Assembly: GCA_009829735.1 (NCBI GenBank)
Contig: CM020619.1
Location: 2,982,590 to 3,046,589, forward strand
DNA: 64,000 nucleotides
Direction of reading: 5' to 3'
Source: Pyropia yezoensis
Taxonomy: Eukaryota > Rhodophyta > Bangiophyceae > Bangiales > Bangiaceae
Under the pieces are notes generated by a model. That model was given only the letters and a program-made list of their open reading frames with translations. It had not been told where the DNA came from and ran no database searches. Shown here piece by piece: positions 52,363-63,830 of this stretch (the first letter of the stretch is position 1; every line of letters starts with the position of its first letter). Position numbers and translations under genes: made by a program.

Positions 52363-53434
52363 GCCCCCCCCCCCCCCACCCCCTCCCCCCGCCTTCCACC
52401 CCCCCGCCCCTCCCCGCTCGCTCCCTATTCTTCCCCCCTCTGTTCCCCACCGTGGTCGGTGCCACGGGGCCGGTGAGCGGCGGTCGCGGTCCGCGGTCGC
52501 GGTCGCGGCAACGCGCACCGCGGTCGGCGGCAGCGCGCACCGCGGTCGGCTGCAGGTCGCGCACACCGCGGCCAGCGGCGGCAGCGGCGGCGGCGGCGGC
52601 TCTCTCGCGGCGCGCGCGTCGCATGCGGCGCTCCTTCCCTTGCTCGCCCTCTGCTCTTCCCACTCCTCCCCCCTCCCCGCCCCCTCCCCCCTTGCTGGGC
52701 TTGACGTGCCCGCGTCTCTGTCGGACGCGCGCGCACGCGCGCGGCGCACGCCCCGGGTGGGACGCCCCGCCAGTGGCGGGCAGAGTGGGGAGGGGGGAGG
52801 CGCGCGGGAGCTCCGCCCCTGCTGACGGGGTTTGCTGGATCCAACCGTGGGGGGGCCGAGGCGTCGGCGTCGGGCAGGGGGAGTGAGGGGGCGAGGGTTC
52901 TTGTTGTGCGGGCGGCAGCGGGTGGGAGGGACGGGTGTGGGCGCCACCAGCGCTGCGCGCGGCCCCGGGGCGAGGACGCTCGCAGGCACAGTTGCGGCTG
53001 GGCGGGAGTGAGGGACGGGGGGGGGTGTTCTGCTGCCGGCCGCTGCCACGGTCATCGCCGCGCCGCTACTGCCGCTGCCGCCGCGACAGCTGCCGCACGC
53101 GTGCGCGCCTTGTCTGCCGCCCCCGTCACTGCTGTCGTTGCCGCCGCTACCAAGCCGCCTCCATCACCGGTCGTTGGCCCGCGCCTGCCGCAGGTGGGCC
53201 ACGGGGGGGCCGGGAGGGACGATCGGCCTGCTGATACGGACGACTGTTGGGGAGCGCGCGTCGCGGCAGACGGGTGTCTGTCTAGCTTTCTGAGCGCCTG
53301 CGGGTTGGTTTTTGGGAGGGGGAGAGCCCTTTGGGGGGCGGTTGTGTGTGGTGGGGGTGCAGGGGGGTGTGCTGGCGGGGGCTGTGGGGGAGGTCCGGGA
53401 CCGCGGCGCGGTCGTGGCCGGCGCTGGCTCCGCC
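49104..53434. other. Long homopolymer-rich intergenic region
   Basis: No convincing gene. G and C tracts are extreme: 50803-50821, 51139-51167 (29 G) and 52334-52376 (29 C, one G, then 14 C). CGGTCGC/GGTCGCGGTC words cluster at about 52480-52570. A short tandem copy of a TTTGGCCAGTCCCGCACCCG unit occurs at about 50048-50095. Long open frames occur in all frames because stop codons are rare in this DNA. The last few hundred bases form the 5' flank of the PH-kinase. Confidence 0.4.
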
Positions 53435-56400
53435 ATGAGCAGCCTGCGGCATGGGCCGCCGTTGGCCCTCCATGGCTACCTTGACAAGGAGGGCCGCAAG
53501 CTCCACGGCCGCAAGACGCGCTACTTTAAGCTTCAAGACTCGGCCCTGTTCAACCACCGGCGAAAGGTGCGTTTGTGGGAGGGGTGCGGGGGAGAGGCGG
53601 TGGCAACAGGGGGGGGGGGTGGTGGGCCGTGGGGCGCCGTCGGTCGTGGCTTCTGCTCACCTGGTGGGTGTGGCGTTTGTGGGTGAGCGTGGGTGTGGGG
53701 GGGGGGTGGTGGGGGGGGCGCGGGGGAGGATTGAGAGGGGGGAACTCGGTTGGTGCTTCTGGGGAACGGTGTGCTTTGCGATGGCAGCGCACCATAGGCG
53801 TGAGAGTTGGTTTGGTGGGGCGTGGCGGAGGGGGTTGGGTTGGTGGCCTGTTGGTGCTTGTAGCCGCCTGTGCGGATGCATTATTTTTGCTTTTTGCTGG
53901 TCGCTGACGCCGTCGGTGTTTTTTGTGGTTGGTGAGTGTGCGTGTCCTCTGTTTTATTCTTGTGCGTGTGGTCTGCGATGGCTGTGCGCTGGCGCCACCC
54001 TGTTCTTTGTTGTTGCATCCCGGCTGCTGTTGTTGGTGAGGGTATGTGTGCAGGACTCGTTGCCCACTTGGGGGATCAGTTTGATCGACTCGCGCGTGAC
54101 GCTGGGCCACAAGGGCGAGGCCATCATGCTGCAGCTGTTTGACGGCAAGAAGCTGGCGCTCTTCCCCCACTCACGGGTGGACTGCGATAAGTGGGCGGAC
54201 CTGCTGCAGCGGGCGTCGCGGCGAAAGATTGGCAACTTTTATCGCGTGACGGGCCTCATTGGCATGGGCTCCTTTGCTGAAGTGCGCGTCGGGTATGACA
54301 AGACGACGGGCGAGCAGGTGGCCATCAAGGTGATGAAGAAGAACAAGCGCGATACGGAGCTGATGCGTTCCGTCGAGTGCGAGATGAACTTTGTGTCCAA
54401 GTGTATTGACCACGTCAACGTGGTGCGCACGTACGACTGCTTTGACACGCGGGACAACATGTTCCTTGTGATGGAGTACATGCCAGGCGGCATGCTGTAC
54501 GATCTGCTTGCCAATGAGGGGTACTTTCTCGAGCGCAACGCGAGCAGCATCATGAAGGACATCCTCCAGGGTGTGGCCTGTCTACACGACCATGATATTG
54601 TGCACCGTGACATCAAGCCGGAGAACATCTTGGCCATGAACAAGGAGTGGCCACTCAAGGTGAAGCTGGCAGACTTTGGACTGGCCGACTTTGTGTTGGA
54701 GACCTCCTTTGGCGACAAGTGCACCAATGGTATGTACGGGACACCCTTCTTTGTTGCCCCCGAGGTCATCCGTGGCGAGACGTACGGCCCCGCTGTGGAC
54801 TGCTGGTCGTGTGGGGTGCTGTTGTACAACATCCTGTCTGGGGCGCTCCCATTTGATGGCAACAATATCAAGGAGGTGCTCAGACGGGTACGTTCTGGCA
54901 AGTACGAATTCCCCGAAGCTGAGTGGCGGGACATCTCGGACGATGCAAAGGACCTTGTGGCGGGCCTGCTCGAGCTGGACCCCAAGAAGCGGCTTACTGC
55001 CCACGCGGCGCTGCAGCACAACTGGATCGTGTCGACGGAGCTTTCCACGCGCCCCATCCGCAACGACCGGTCTGCCCTGGGCACCCAGCAACGGCGCGCG
55101 CGCATGTCGTCCATGGCCATTGATGATGTCAAGGGCGCCCTGGACTTAGATGACGACTCGGACGATGGCGACGACGGCGCTGCGCAGCTGTCTGTGGAGT
55201 TTGCTGCGGCAGAGGCGCAGGCCGGCTTCCATACCCCTTCGCCAATGGCCCCGCCCCCGCAGCTCGCGCCGCCCATGCATTCACACAGTGTACCTGTGCA
55301 ACATGTGCAGCATCCACCAGCGTTTGAAGCGCACATCCCTGTGGCGGCGGTAGCGGCCGGTCGGCAGCCGACGGGGCGGCACGACAGCGACATGGGCTCT
55401 GCCACCGCCGCTGGTTATGGGGCAGCGTTTGGGGACGAATACCTGCCGCACCAGCACCAACCACCGGCCGAGCCGTTTACGCTGCCAGGGGCTGCTCCAT
55501 TAGCGCACGCAGCAGGGGACGATTCCCTGCTGCCGTCCCGGTCGACATCCGCCACAGTGGACGTGTATGGGGTGGCGGACGCGGGCGCAGGGCCCCTGGA
55601 CGGGGTGTCGTCCGTGTCCGAAGCTGTCTTTGACCACTCTGCCCCTCTAGCAGCCACGGCTGCGTCGCAGCCCGTGTCGTCATCAGCAGGCCATCATGGG
55701 CGGCGCCATCACCGGCGGAGCGGGCGGGAACGGTCTCACCGAACGACGTCGACGGGCGCCACCGCGGCGGGCGTCGCTTCGGCCGCCGTCGCCTCGGGCA
55801 CCGCGCCCGGGGTGTTCCCGACGGCCCCTCATGGTGGTCGGGGCGGGGGGGCTGGCGGGCGGCAGCACAGACGGAAACATCACTCTTCATCGCCCACTTC
55901 CACCAGTGCCGTTGCTGCCGAAGCGTCGCTAGTGTCTCTCAATGCCCCGTCTACAGCTGATCTGGCCCCGTCTTGCTCCGACGGGGGCCCCTTCTTTCCC
56001 TCCGCCGCGGCCGCCACCACCGCTGCCGACGGCGCCGACGCCGCGCCCGTCACCCACAACGTGCGCTACCCATCGCCGGGGGGCATGGGGGTGTATGATT
56101 TTTCTGGCCTTGCATCCGCTGCCAGCGTTGGCAATGGCACCGACGGCGGTCGTACCGGCAGTCTGGTCAGCGGTGTTCGCGTCGACAGCACCGCCAGCAG
56201 CGTGGACAGTGTGGCACTGGGATACGCGGGTGGCGGTGGTGGGGACGGGCTGGACCACCACGGGTCGCTGGTCAGCACCGCAGGCGGCGCCCCTCGCCCG
56301 CTGGGTCACTTGCCCGCGGGCCTCGGCGCGAATGGGCTTGGCGACGGCGGTGGCGGTGGCCCGTCGGTTGGGGGGCCGGCCGGCGGCGGTGGCGCGGCGG

Positions 56401-56660
56401 GGGGCGGCGGCGGGGGGGCGGCGGCCAACAACCCATTTTACTTGCCCGACGTTTTCTCTGTCAAGAGCATCCGCGCCAAGCGTGCCAAGCGGGCATTGGC
56501 AAGGCAACAACAGGGTGGGGGGGGCGCCGACCGGGCGGGCCACGCCAAGGTGTCGTCGTCTGCGGCCAAGGGCCACGGCCGCACACGGGGAGGCGGGGGG
56601 ACCTCGTCTGCAGCTCCGGGGGGGTCCCACCGGCACCCCCCACCGGTACCCTCCACATAG
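53435..56660 (+). CDS. PH-domain serine/threonine protein kinase (CAMK-like)
   Basis: 912-residue kinase in two exons (53435-53566 and 54054-56660). A PH domain spans residues about 12-100: LHGYLDKEGRKLHGRKTRYF in exon 1, then FDGKKLALFPHSRVDCDKWA in exon 2. It probably binds membrane phosphoinositides. The kinase domain follows directly (about 105-368): glycine loop GLIGMGSFAEVRVG, VAIK Lys136, HRDIKPEN with Asp230, DFG at 251-253, and APE at 279-281 in FVAPEVIRGE. The HNWI end is typical of CAMK kinases, but no calmodulin site is obvious. The remaining 540 residues are His/Pro/Gly/Ala-rich and probably disordered, ending in a basic region (KSIRAKRAKRALARQQQ). Exon 1 starts at the ATG at 53435. 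The split PH domain makes the intron necessary. Confidence 0.9.
53567..54053 (+). other. Intron within the PH domain of the kinase gene
   Basis: 487 nt, phase 0. The donor is CGAAAG|GTGCGT and the acceptor is GGTATGTGTGCAG|GACTCG. G/T-rich, unlike the exons. Splicing joins two halves of one PH domain. Confidence 0.85.
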
Positions 56661-57084
56661 CACGGGAACGGCTCTCAGCACCGCTGTGCACGCTTGGCAA
56701 TGTTGTTCTCTTTTTTTCTCTACTATTTCCCTTTCTCTTCTCTTTTTCTTTTTTTGCTTGTGGGTGGAGCGAATGGGGTCTGTGAGGGGAACCCGACCGG
56801 CGGGCGTATCCGAGCCAGCGGCCGGCAAGACGCTCCCTTGCTTGTTTTTTTTCCAATCCACTGCTGCTTTTCAAACGCCGCCACCCGACGTTGCCGTCGG
56901 CGGGACCCGTACGACGACGCTGTGGCTCGCCTCTCTGTCCTGTAGGTGCCGCTCCCCGCTGCTGCTGCTGCTTTCTTTTCTCTACTTTGGTCATGTTTCT
57001 GTGTTCTTTCTCTGTGCTCTACTCTCTTCCGTCAAGTCCGTTGCCACCCTCCTTTTCTTGTGTGTGTGTGTGTTGATGTTTTTC
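56661..57084. other. Convergent intergenic region
   Basis: T-rich DNA follows the kinase stop (56700-56760) and continues as pyrimidine-rich sequence to about 57080. It probably carries the 3' untranslated regions of the kinase (+) and the ceramidase-like gene (-). Confidence 0.4.
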
Positions 57085-59342
57085 TCAGTGCTCCCTGTCT
57101 GCCGCTCCAATCCCTATTCTCGCTCCCCTGTCTGCGTCTTGGCGCCTCGCCCCCCGCTGGCCGTCGGCGCCGCCCTCGGCGCCGCCAGCGCCCCTGCCTC
57201 CCCCATCCCCCAGCGCCGCGGCCATCCCCCGCACGGCGTCGATCAGCACCGCCGGCGCGGTCGGCGCCCATCGCTCGGGCAGGCCGTAGTAGACCGCCGC
57301 CCGTAGGCTGCCCTCCCGCCCACCCCCGGCCAGCACCGCCGGGTCGCCCACGTAGCCGACCACATCGTCCACGTAGCCAACTACCCAGTCCACCGCCACC
57401 GTTGCTGCCACTGACAAACCCGCCGGCGTCGTTGCCATTGCCGCCGCTGTCGCCGTCGCTGTCCCCCATCCACCCCCCCCGCGCCCCGTCAGGGCTGTCG
57501 CGTATCCAACGGTGGGCTCCCCGCCGAGGAGCGCCAGCCGCAGCCCGCCCAGCACCCACACGCCCACGCCCAGCGGGTAGGTGGCCGCGCTTGCCGCCGC
57601 GCCCGGCGGGAGCGCCCGCAGCGCGGCGGCCGCGCCGGCGCCGTCAACGCCCCCGCGGCGGGCCTGGCGGCGTAGGGTGGCAGCGGGGACGGTAGCGGCA
57701 AACGGTAGCGGCACCGCCGCCCACGCGGTGGCGGCGGTGGCGGGCAGCGGCCGGCCACTGCCAACGCCAGCCCTGGCACGGCTGCCTCCACCATGGCTGC
57801 TGCCGCCGTCTCCGATGTCGCCGCCGTCGTCGTCGCCGCCGTTCCCGTCGGTCGCAGTGGTAGCTACGGCGGCCAGGACGGCCGCCGCGAGCGCCCGCCC
57901 CGCGGCGACCGCCTCCCGTACCCCCCCCCGGGGCGCCACGTTGATATCCCCCCCCGGGCCCGGGAGGTAAAGCGCGACCGCCGGCCCGACGCCCCCACCC
58001 CCCCCCGGTGGCGGCGTGAGGTCATCGAGGCCCGCCTCGACAGCCGCGCTCGCCACGCCGGGGTAGTCGCCGTCGTAGCCGGGGGCCGGCGCGCCCGCCG
58101 CTGGGGGGGTGACCACCGTCGCGTGGGCGGCGTAGCCGTACACGACCGCCACGGCCGGACGACCGCCAGCAGCAGCGCCCCCGGCGGTCGTCCGACCGTG
58201 GCGGCCATCTACGGCTATAGCAGCAGCGGCGGCGGTGGCGGCGGCAGCGGGCGCACGCACCACCAGCACCGGCACGCTGTCGTCGGTGCGGCCGCGGCGG
58301 CCCCCGCCCCCCCCCCCCGCGGCGGGGGGCCCCCGGTTGACGCCCAGCCCCGCTGCCGCCACCGCGTGGTGCAGCGTGTACCCGTCGCCGCCGCCACCCC
58401 CCCCCGGCAGGCGGTCAAGCGCGGCCGCGGCCGCGGCGGCTACGCCCGCGACTAGCGCGTCGTGGGCGGCCGCGACGGCCGCGGCAGCGACGGCGCCGGC
58501 GGGCCGCAGCGCCGCCAGGTGCTCCCCCACCGCCGGCCCCGAATGGGTGTGCGAGTAGACGAGGTGCACGGCCGCCCGGGGAAGGGGGTGACCCGCCGCG
58601 GCCAGGCGGGACCGCACCGCCGCCGCCGTTGCGGGGGTGCCCCCAATCGCGTCGACCGCCAGCAGCAGCAGCGTACAGGGGGTCGCCCGCCCACTGCCGT
58701 TGCCGTCGTCGTTGTTGTTGCGGTCGACACTGCCGCCGGTGCTGCTGCCGTCGGTGGGGGTGGCGGCTGCCGTCGCCCCCCCCCCCCCCGCCGTCGTCTG
58801 CACGGCAATGGGGAGCGGAGGGCGAGCGCCCGCGCGTACAGCCGTGAGCTCCCCGTCGCCGACACGTTGGCCGGCACGGTGCGGGCGGCAAAGCCCGACA
58901 GCCACACGGGCACCGTCGGGGTGATGTCCACCTTGGCCGTGCCCACCGCCCAGGCTGTAGTCGTCGCTAGTGGGGCAAGGGGGGAAGGGCCAGCGGGGGA
59001 GTTCCCCCCGGCACCCCCACCCGCGCCATACCACCGCGACAGCCGCCACGCGCGGGTGGCGGCGGTGGTCACCCTCAGCAGCACCGCGCACGCGCCCACC
59101 GCCGTCACCACCGCCGCTGCCGCCGCCGCTGCTGCCGAGGCGGGCCGCCGCCGCTGCCGCCAGCTGTCAATGCCGTTGCCGGCAGCCGCTGTTGGGCGCC
59201 GGCGGCTGCGGCCGGGCAAAGGGGGCAGGGGGGGGGTAGCGGGGGCCCCCGCCGCCGCCACCGCTGCCGCCGCCGCTGCCACGGGCCGCGGCCGCCGCGC
59301 GCGGCTGCTGCCGCTGGGCGCCGGGGAGACCCCCCCAGCCAT
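57085..59342 (-). CDS. Neutral/alkaline ceramidase-like protein (frame break in a C-tract)
   Basis: Predicted membrane-anchored amidohydrolase related to the neutral/alkaline non-lysosomal ceramidase N-terminal family. From the ATG at 59342, a hydrophobic anchor (AAAAVVTAVGACAVLLRV) precedes the family start, VGTAKVDITPTVPVWLSGFA, and LYARALAL. The frame then changes at the 14-C run 58786-58799. The downstream frame continues with CTLLLLAVDAIGG, HLVYSHTHSGPAVGEH (zinc-site-like HTHSG), GYAAHATVV, YDGDYPG and ALYLPGPGGDINVAPRGG, all in family order. One more G on the coding strand would join them, so I treat this as one gene with a sequencing error or a true one-base lesion. It has large Gly/Ala insertions and no recognisable C-terminal ceramidase sandwich. 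Substrate is inferred only from the family. Confidence 0.65.
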
Positions 59343-60920
59343 GAGCGACAGCGACGCGGCCGTTACGGCGGACGGGGAGGCCGGGGCGGCCGTGGGAGGA
59401 GCGCCGTAGCTAGTGTGTGTCAAATGTCGACCACTCTCGCTGAGATATATGTACATACGTGGTAGTCTACAAGGTCGCACAGACGCTCTCCTGCCGGCCA
59501 CCACTACAGTACTGGTGGGACAGTTTATTCATGTGAATCTGTACTGAAACTCTCCGGTGGTGTGTTGTTCAACAGCTGCTCATTGACTGGGCCGCGCTAT
59601 ACCTGTCTACCATTGGCTGACACTCTGTCCCTGGCTGTATCGTTGAATTGTGCGCACCACGACAGACCTCGTCAGCAGCACCAGGGTGCTGTCCGGAGGG
59701 CGGTGACTGTTTTCATTCCATAAATTGTGCGCCGATTGTTTCATTCGTCAAGGAAGGTTCCACCAGAGTTGTCTCACCGCCTAATGAAGTACGCTTGTTA
59801 CGTACTTGTTTCAGCAGTAGCATTGGGGTGCAAAGAACGTGTGACGGCGACACCCCACAGATCGAGACCAGTCACGCGAGGGATCTTCTTTTCACACTCC
59901 ATTGGCTACACACATATCCGCGGGCTCCCCGCGTCGGCGGCTGCCTCCACTCTCGCACCCCAGCCATTCCCTCGTATCCTATATGTTTACGGGGCCGCCC
60001 ATTGGCTACAGGCGGTCCACGCCGCCGAGAGGCTCACCAACAAGGATAAGAAAAAAACAAGAAAAAAGGTACACGCGAGAGCAGCACCTCCCCCCCCCCC
60101 CCCCTCAGCGTGCCGCCAGCTGGGGTGGGGAGCGCGCGGCGCCCCTCGATCCGCGGCTCCCCTCCCTCGCGTCACCCGCGACGCCCACCGCTCCCCACCC
60201 CTCAGCCTGCATCCGCGCTTGCCACCTGCCGCCACAGCCCAGCAGGCAGCAACTGTCACGCGCGCACCCCGCGTCCGACCCCTTACCCCCCACCCACCCA
60301 CCCCACAGCGTCGTCCCTCGAGCCAACCACGACCTGGGGTGGAGAGCGGGGGGTGTCCCGCTGCCGCCGCTGGCCCCCACACGCCGAGCCTTTGGGGGGG
60401 GTTGGACCCCGCCCCCTTCCCTCGCCACCCCTCCTGAACGGCGTCGCCGAGGCCCCAGCTGGCCAGCGTGGCCCCCAGCCCCCGGCCACTGCGCGCGCCA
60501 CGCCTACCCTGACGGACCGCGCGCGCGCGCGTGGCAGCGACGGCTACGCGGCCGCGCGCCCCTCGCCCCTGCCGGAGCACCCCCCCCCCCCCAAACCCAC
60601 CGCCCCACCCCAACCGCCCGCTCGCCGCCCTGACCAGCGTGTCGCGCTCCCGTTTCGGCGCGCCCCCTCGCGAATCCGCTGGTGGCCGCCCCTTTTTGCC
60701 CGCCTCCGCCGTGGCCTCACGAGCGGCTGCGGCCCACCGTACCGCGGATTGTCTCCCTCATCTTTATCCCCCCTGCCCGCTCGCCCCATCCCCCTATCTA
60801 TTGCCAATCCCATCTCCCCATCTCCAGTCTTCTTCCCCGCCTCCTCCTCCCACCCCCCCACCCCCCCCCCCCCCACGGCCTCCCGTCGCCCCCCCCCTCC
60901 CTCCCCGACGGTGCGCCCTC
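59343..60920. other. Divergent region between the ceramidase-like and THAP-like genes
   Basis: Contains ATATATGTACATACGTGG at about 59445-59462 and CTACAGTACTGG at about 59504-59515, 100-175 bp upstream of the ceramidase start. The balanced-composition part is about 59400-60050, followed by C-rich DNA. Proline-rich open frames here do not look coding. Confidence 0.4.
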
Positions 60921-62459
60921 ATGGTCAAGTGCATATGCGTCGCGGCGGGCTGCCGTTGCCGATCGCACGCTCTCCCCTTCCACCTCACCCCCTCTGGGCG
61001 GCGGCCGCCCGCGGGCGCGGCGGTCCCGTCGCACGTGTGCCCCAACGCGGCCTTCTTCCACGTCCCCGTCCCCGCGGCGGAGCGCACTGCCTGGTGCGAC
61101 GCGCTGCAGGTGCCGCCGTCACGGCGGGGGGTGCTGGACATCCGCGTGTGTGGGTGCCATTTTGGGGACAAGGCGCTGACCGTCAGTGGTCGGGGGGTAC
61201 CGCGCAAGCGGCTCGTCCGCGGCGCCCGGCCGGTGCTGGTGCTGCCCCCGACTGAGCGCGCGGCGGTCGTGGCCGCGGCGGCTGCTGCCTCACGGGTGGC
61301 GGCGGCAGCGGCGGGAGGGAGAGCGGGTGGGGGTGGCGTTGGGGATGGTGGGGAGGGGGCCGTGGAGACGGGCGGCGCCGGCGATGGTGTCGGTGCGGGG
61401 GTGGGTGGAGGGGGGGGAGGCCACCTCGCCGTGCATGGCCTGGGGGGGGGGGAGGGGCAACCGTGGGACCCGACGGCGGCTCGAGCTGACGGTGCACCCG
61501 GCGCCGTCAATGGAGGCGGGACTGACCGGTACGGAATGCTAATGCGGGGAGGCGGTAAAGGCGCCTCGGCAGGAGCGGCCGCCGTCGCGACCGCCGGGGG
61601 GGAGGGGAGTGGCGGCGCGGCGCTACCGCCGCTGAGCCCGACCTCTTCTCTCGGAATGGGAAATGGGAGTGGCGGCGCCGGCGCCGGTGGTAGTGGCGGC
61701 GGTGGCAGCGGCGGCAGCGGCATGGCCGGAAGCAGAGGGCACCTCCCGTCGGCTGGCGCGTACGCGCCCCTGCCAGGGGTCTCGCCTGTCGCTAAGCGCC
61801 CTCGCCAAGGGTCGTATGGTGGCGGTGGCGGCGGTGGCGGCAGCGGCGTTGGCAGCAGCCTCCACCACCCTGGCAATGGCGGCCACCGGTCAGCGCTTCT
61901 CCATCCCTCTCAGGCAGCCACCCACGCGGCCGCCCACGCATCGGCCACAGCGCACGCGCACGCAGCGGCGGCGGCCGCCGCAGCAGCGTCGGGGATGCCG
62001 CCCGGGAGTACCGGGCTGGGGTCACTGGCGCATCTGCCCCCCCCCGGTGGGGTGGTGGTGGCGAGCCTTCCGCCTCACCACAATGTCGGCGGCGGGGTTG
62101 GCCGCCCGCCCCCCCACCCGCCTGGGGTGTCGATGAGCATGCCTCTGGCTGGGCCAGCCCAGGCGGTGGTAGCGCAGTCGGTCGAGATAGCGGGCGCGGG
62201 CCTGTCCGCGGCGATGGCCAAGCTCGCCGCCCACACGCGAGTGCTCGACCAGGTGGAGGCGGCGGCAGCGAAGGCCAACGCCGCCCTTGCAACGTGCAAG
62301 GCGGTCGTCGAATCGTCGGCAGCAGGCGTCATAGCCGCTCGCGGGGTGCTAAACGATGCCCAGGCGGCGGCGGCCGCCACAGCCGCGACGGCCGCGTCAG
62401 CGGCGGCAGCGCAGCGGGAAGGCGGGGGGGGGGTGCCGTCGGGTACGGGGGGGGGGTAA
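60921..62459 (+). CDS. THAP-like zinc-finger protein
   Basis: 512-residue protein starting at the ATG at 60921; the frame is open for 130 codons upstream but Pro-rich and unlike a protein. The first 110 residues fit a C2CH THAP DNA-binding finger. They show C6-x4-C11 (with C4 and C13 nearby), FHVPVP at 46-51, Trp58, then C77-x2-H80 in RVCGCHF, and a closing RKRLVRGARPVLVLP block in place of the usual AVPTIF motif. The spacing between halves is enlarged by a Pro/Gly insertion at about 25-44. The rest is Gly/Ala/His-rich and disordered. Near the C-terminus a helical stretch (AMAKLAAHTRVLDQVEAAAA to ACKAVV-like, about 425-490) could form a coiled coil for oligomerisation. THAP fingers often descend from P-element-type transposases, but no transposase domain follows. 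Confidence 0.6.
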   Translation: MVKCICVAAGCRCRSHALPFHLTPSGRRPPAGAAVPSHVCPNAAFFHVPVPAAERTAWCDALQVPPSRRGVLDIRVCGCHFGDKALTVSGRGVPRKRLVRGARPVLVLPPTERAAVVAAAAAASRVAAAAAGGRAGGGGVGDGGEGAVETGGAGDGVGAGVGGGGGGHLAVHGLGGGEGQPWDPTAARADGAPGAVNGGGTDRYGMLMRGGGKGASAGAAAVATAGGEGSGGAALPPLSPTSSLGMGNGSGGAGAGGSGGGGSGGSGMAGSRGHLPSAGAYAPLPGVSPVAKRPRQGSYGGGGGGGGSGVGSSLHHPGNGGHRSALLHPSQAATHAAAHASATAHAHAAAAAAAAASGMPPGSTGLGSLAHLPPPGGVVVASLPPHHNVGGGVGRPPPHPPGVSMSMPLAGPAQAVVAQSVEIAGAGLSAAMAKLAAHTRVLDQVEAAAAKANAALATCKAVVESSAAGVIAARGVLNDAQAAAAATAATAASAAAAQREGGGGVPSGTGGG

Positions 62460-63830
62460 CGGCGGGCCAACAGAGAGCGCAGCGCAGCGCTCACGCGGGG
62501 GATGGCATGTGTATGGGGGGGAAGCAGGCGCTGCCAGTGGGCCTGTGCGGTAGGAAGGCGGGGCGGAGAAGTGGGGATGCTTCGAGCATGGGCCGAGTCC
62601 TGTGCCACACGCCCGGTTGACTGGTGCTCATTCACTCTCTCTTGTGAGTGTCGAGGGGGGGGAGGGGGTGTGTGCCGTCCACCCGCCGGACGGGCGGACG
62701 GGCCTGCTAGGCTGGCGCGTCAGGGAGGACCCCGCCCACGCAGCGCCTGGGAGTCTCCCCGACGTGGCACCTGGCGCGCCCTGGTGTGGCATGGGTGGCG
62801 CGCTCCGCGGCGACTATCGCCGCACCGCGGCGACCACCGCCACGGCGGAGGCTATGGGCCTGGGAAGGGAAGCCGGGCAGCCGCCGCGCCTCTCAGGGTG
62901 GGGCGCCTCCCCCCCCTCGTACACTGCCAGCCCTCTCCGCGGGGGCGTTTTCCGACGGACGTTGCGCCCGTCGGGCGCGCGACCCACCACGCGCGCCCAA
63001 GGGGGGATGTCTCAGGGGCATACGTCGCGTGGGTGGCGACCCACCGCTCGCGTGCCCCTGCCAGCACGGCGCCGCTTTCCGTACGCACCTACAGGGACGT
63101 TCGCGGGTCCCTGCGCCTTACCGTTTATCCTTTCTCTCTTTCGTCCTCCTTGAGACGTTCGTGGCCACACGTCCCCGCACCGACACGGGCGGCGCGCTCT
63201 TTCGTGTACACAGTACCTGTACAGTATGGTACGAACAAGCAACTGCACCGCTTCAGCTCCTACGCCCCTTCACGCTTTACGCGGATAGCTGTCTGGCCGC
63301 CATCAGGCGCAGCCACCGACCGCGGCTACCCCCGCACCCGGGTGCCCGCCGCCCGACGCGTTGGAACGGTTGCGCACGTGTCCGGCGTGAGAGGGAGGCC
63401 CCCTTGCAGTCCCCTCCCCTCCATCTGCGCTCAATCGGCGGCGCGGGCAGCTGCCCAGGCGCGCGATAGCCCGGAACCGTTGTGGAGGCGAGTGGGTTGT
63501 GACTGCCCCATGGGCCGACTGCCGCGTGAAACGTATGGCTGCCAGCGAGGACCCCCGACCGACAGGGAGAGAGGATTCCCCGACACACTAGTGCTAGTGG
63601 GTGGATTTCCCCCCTTCCGCATTCTGTGGCCGCCTTTTTTCTTCTATTTTTTTTCAGAGCGGTTACCTGCGCGGGCGGGAGCGAGGTGGAAGAAAGAAGG
63701 GGCATGTGGCGCGGGCCACCCCCCACACCTCCCATCTTCGTCACCAGACCCCCAAAAGTGAAGAGCCAGGCAGGAGATCCCGTCCCTAGCGCTGGCGCGT
63801 CTTTTGATCCCGCTCCCCGCTACCACCCCT
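62460..63830. other. Intergenic region near the right edge
   Basis: No gene recognised. TGTACACAGTACCTGTACAGTATGGTACG at about 63205-63233 is a dense cluster of GTAC words, about 600 bp before the possible gene at the right edge. A T-rich tract lies at 63636-63656. Confidence 0.35.

Noticed and set aside
60110..61255. Plus-strand Pro-rich frame upstream of the THAP-like gene
   Set aside because: No protein-like composition; overlaps the real start in a different frame.
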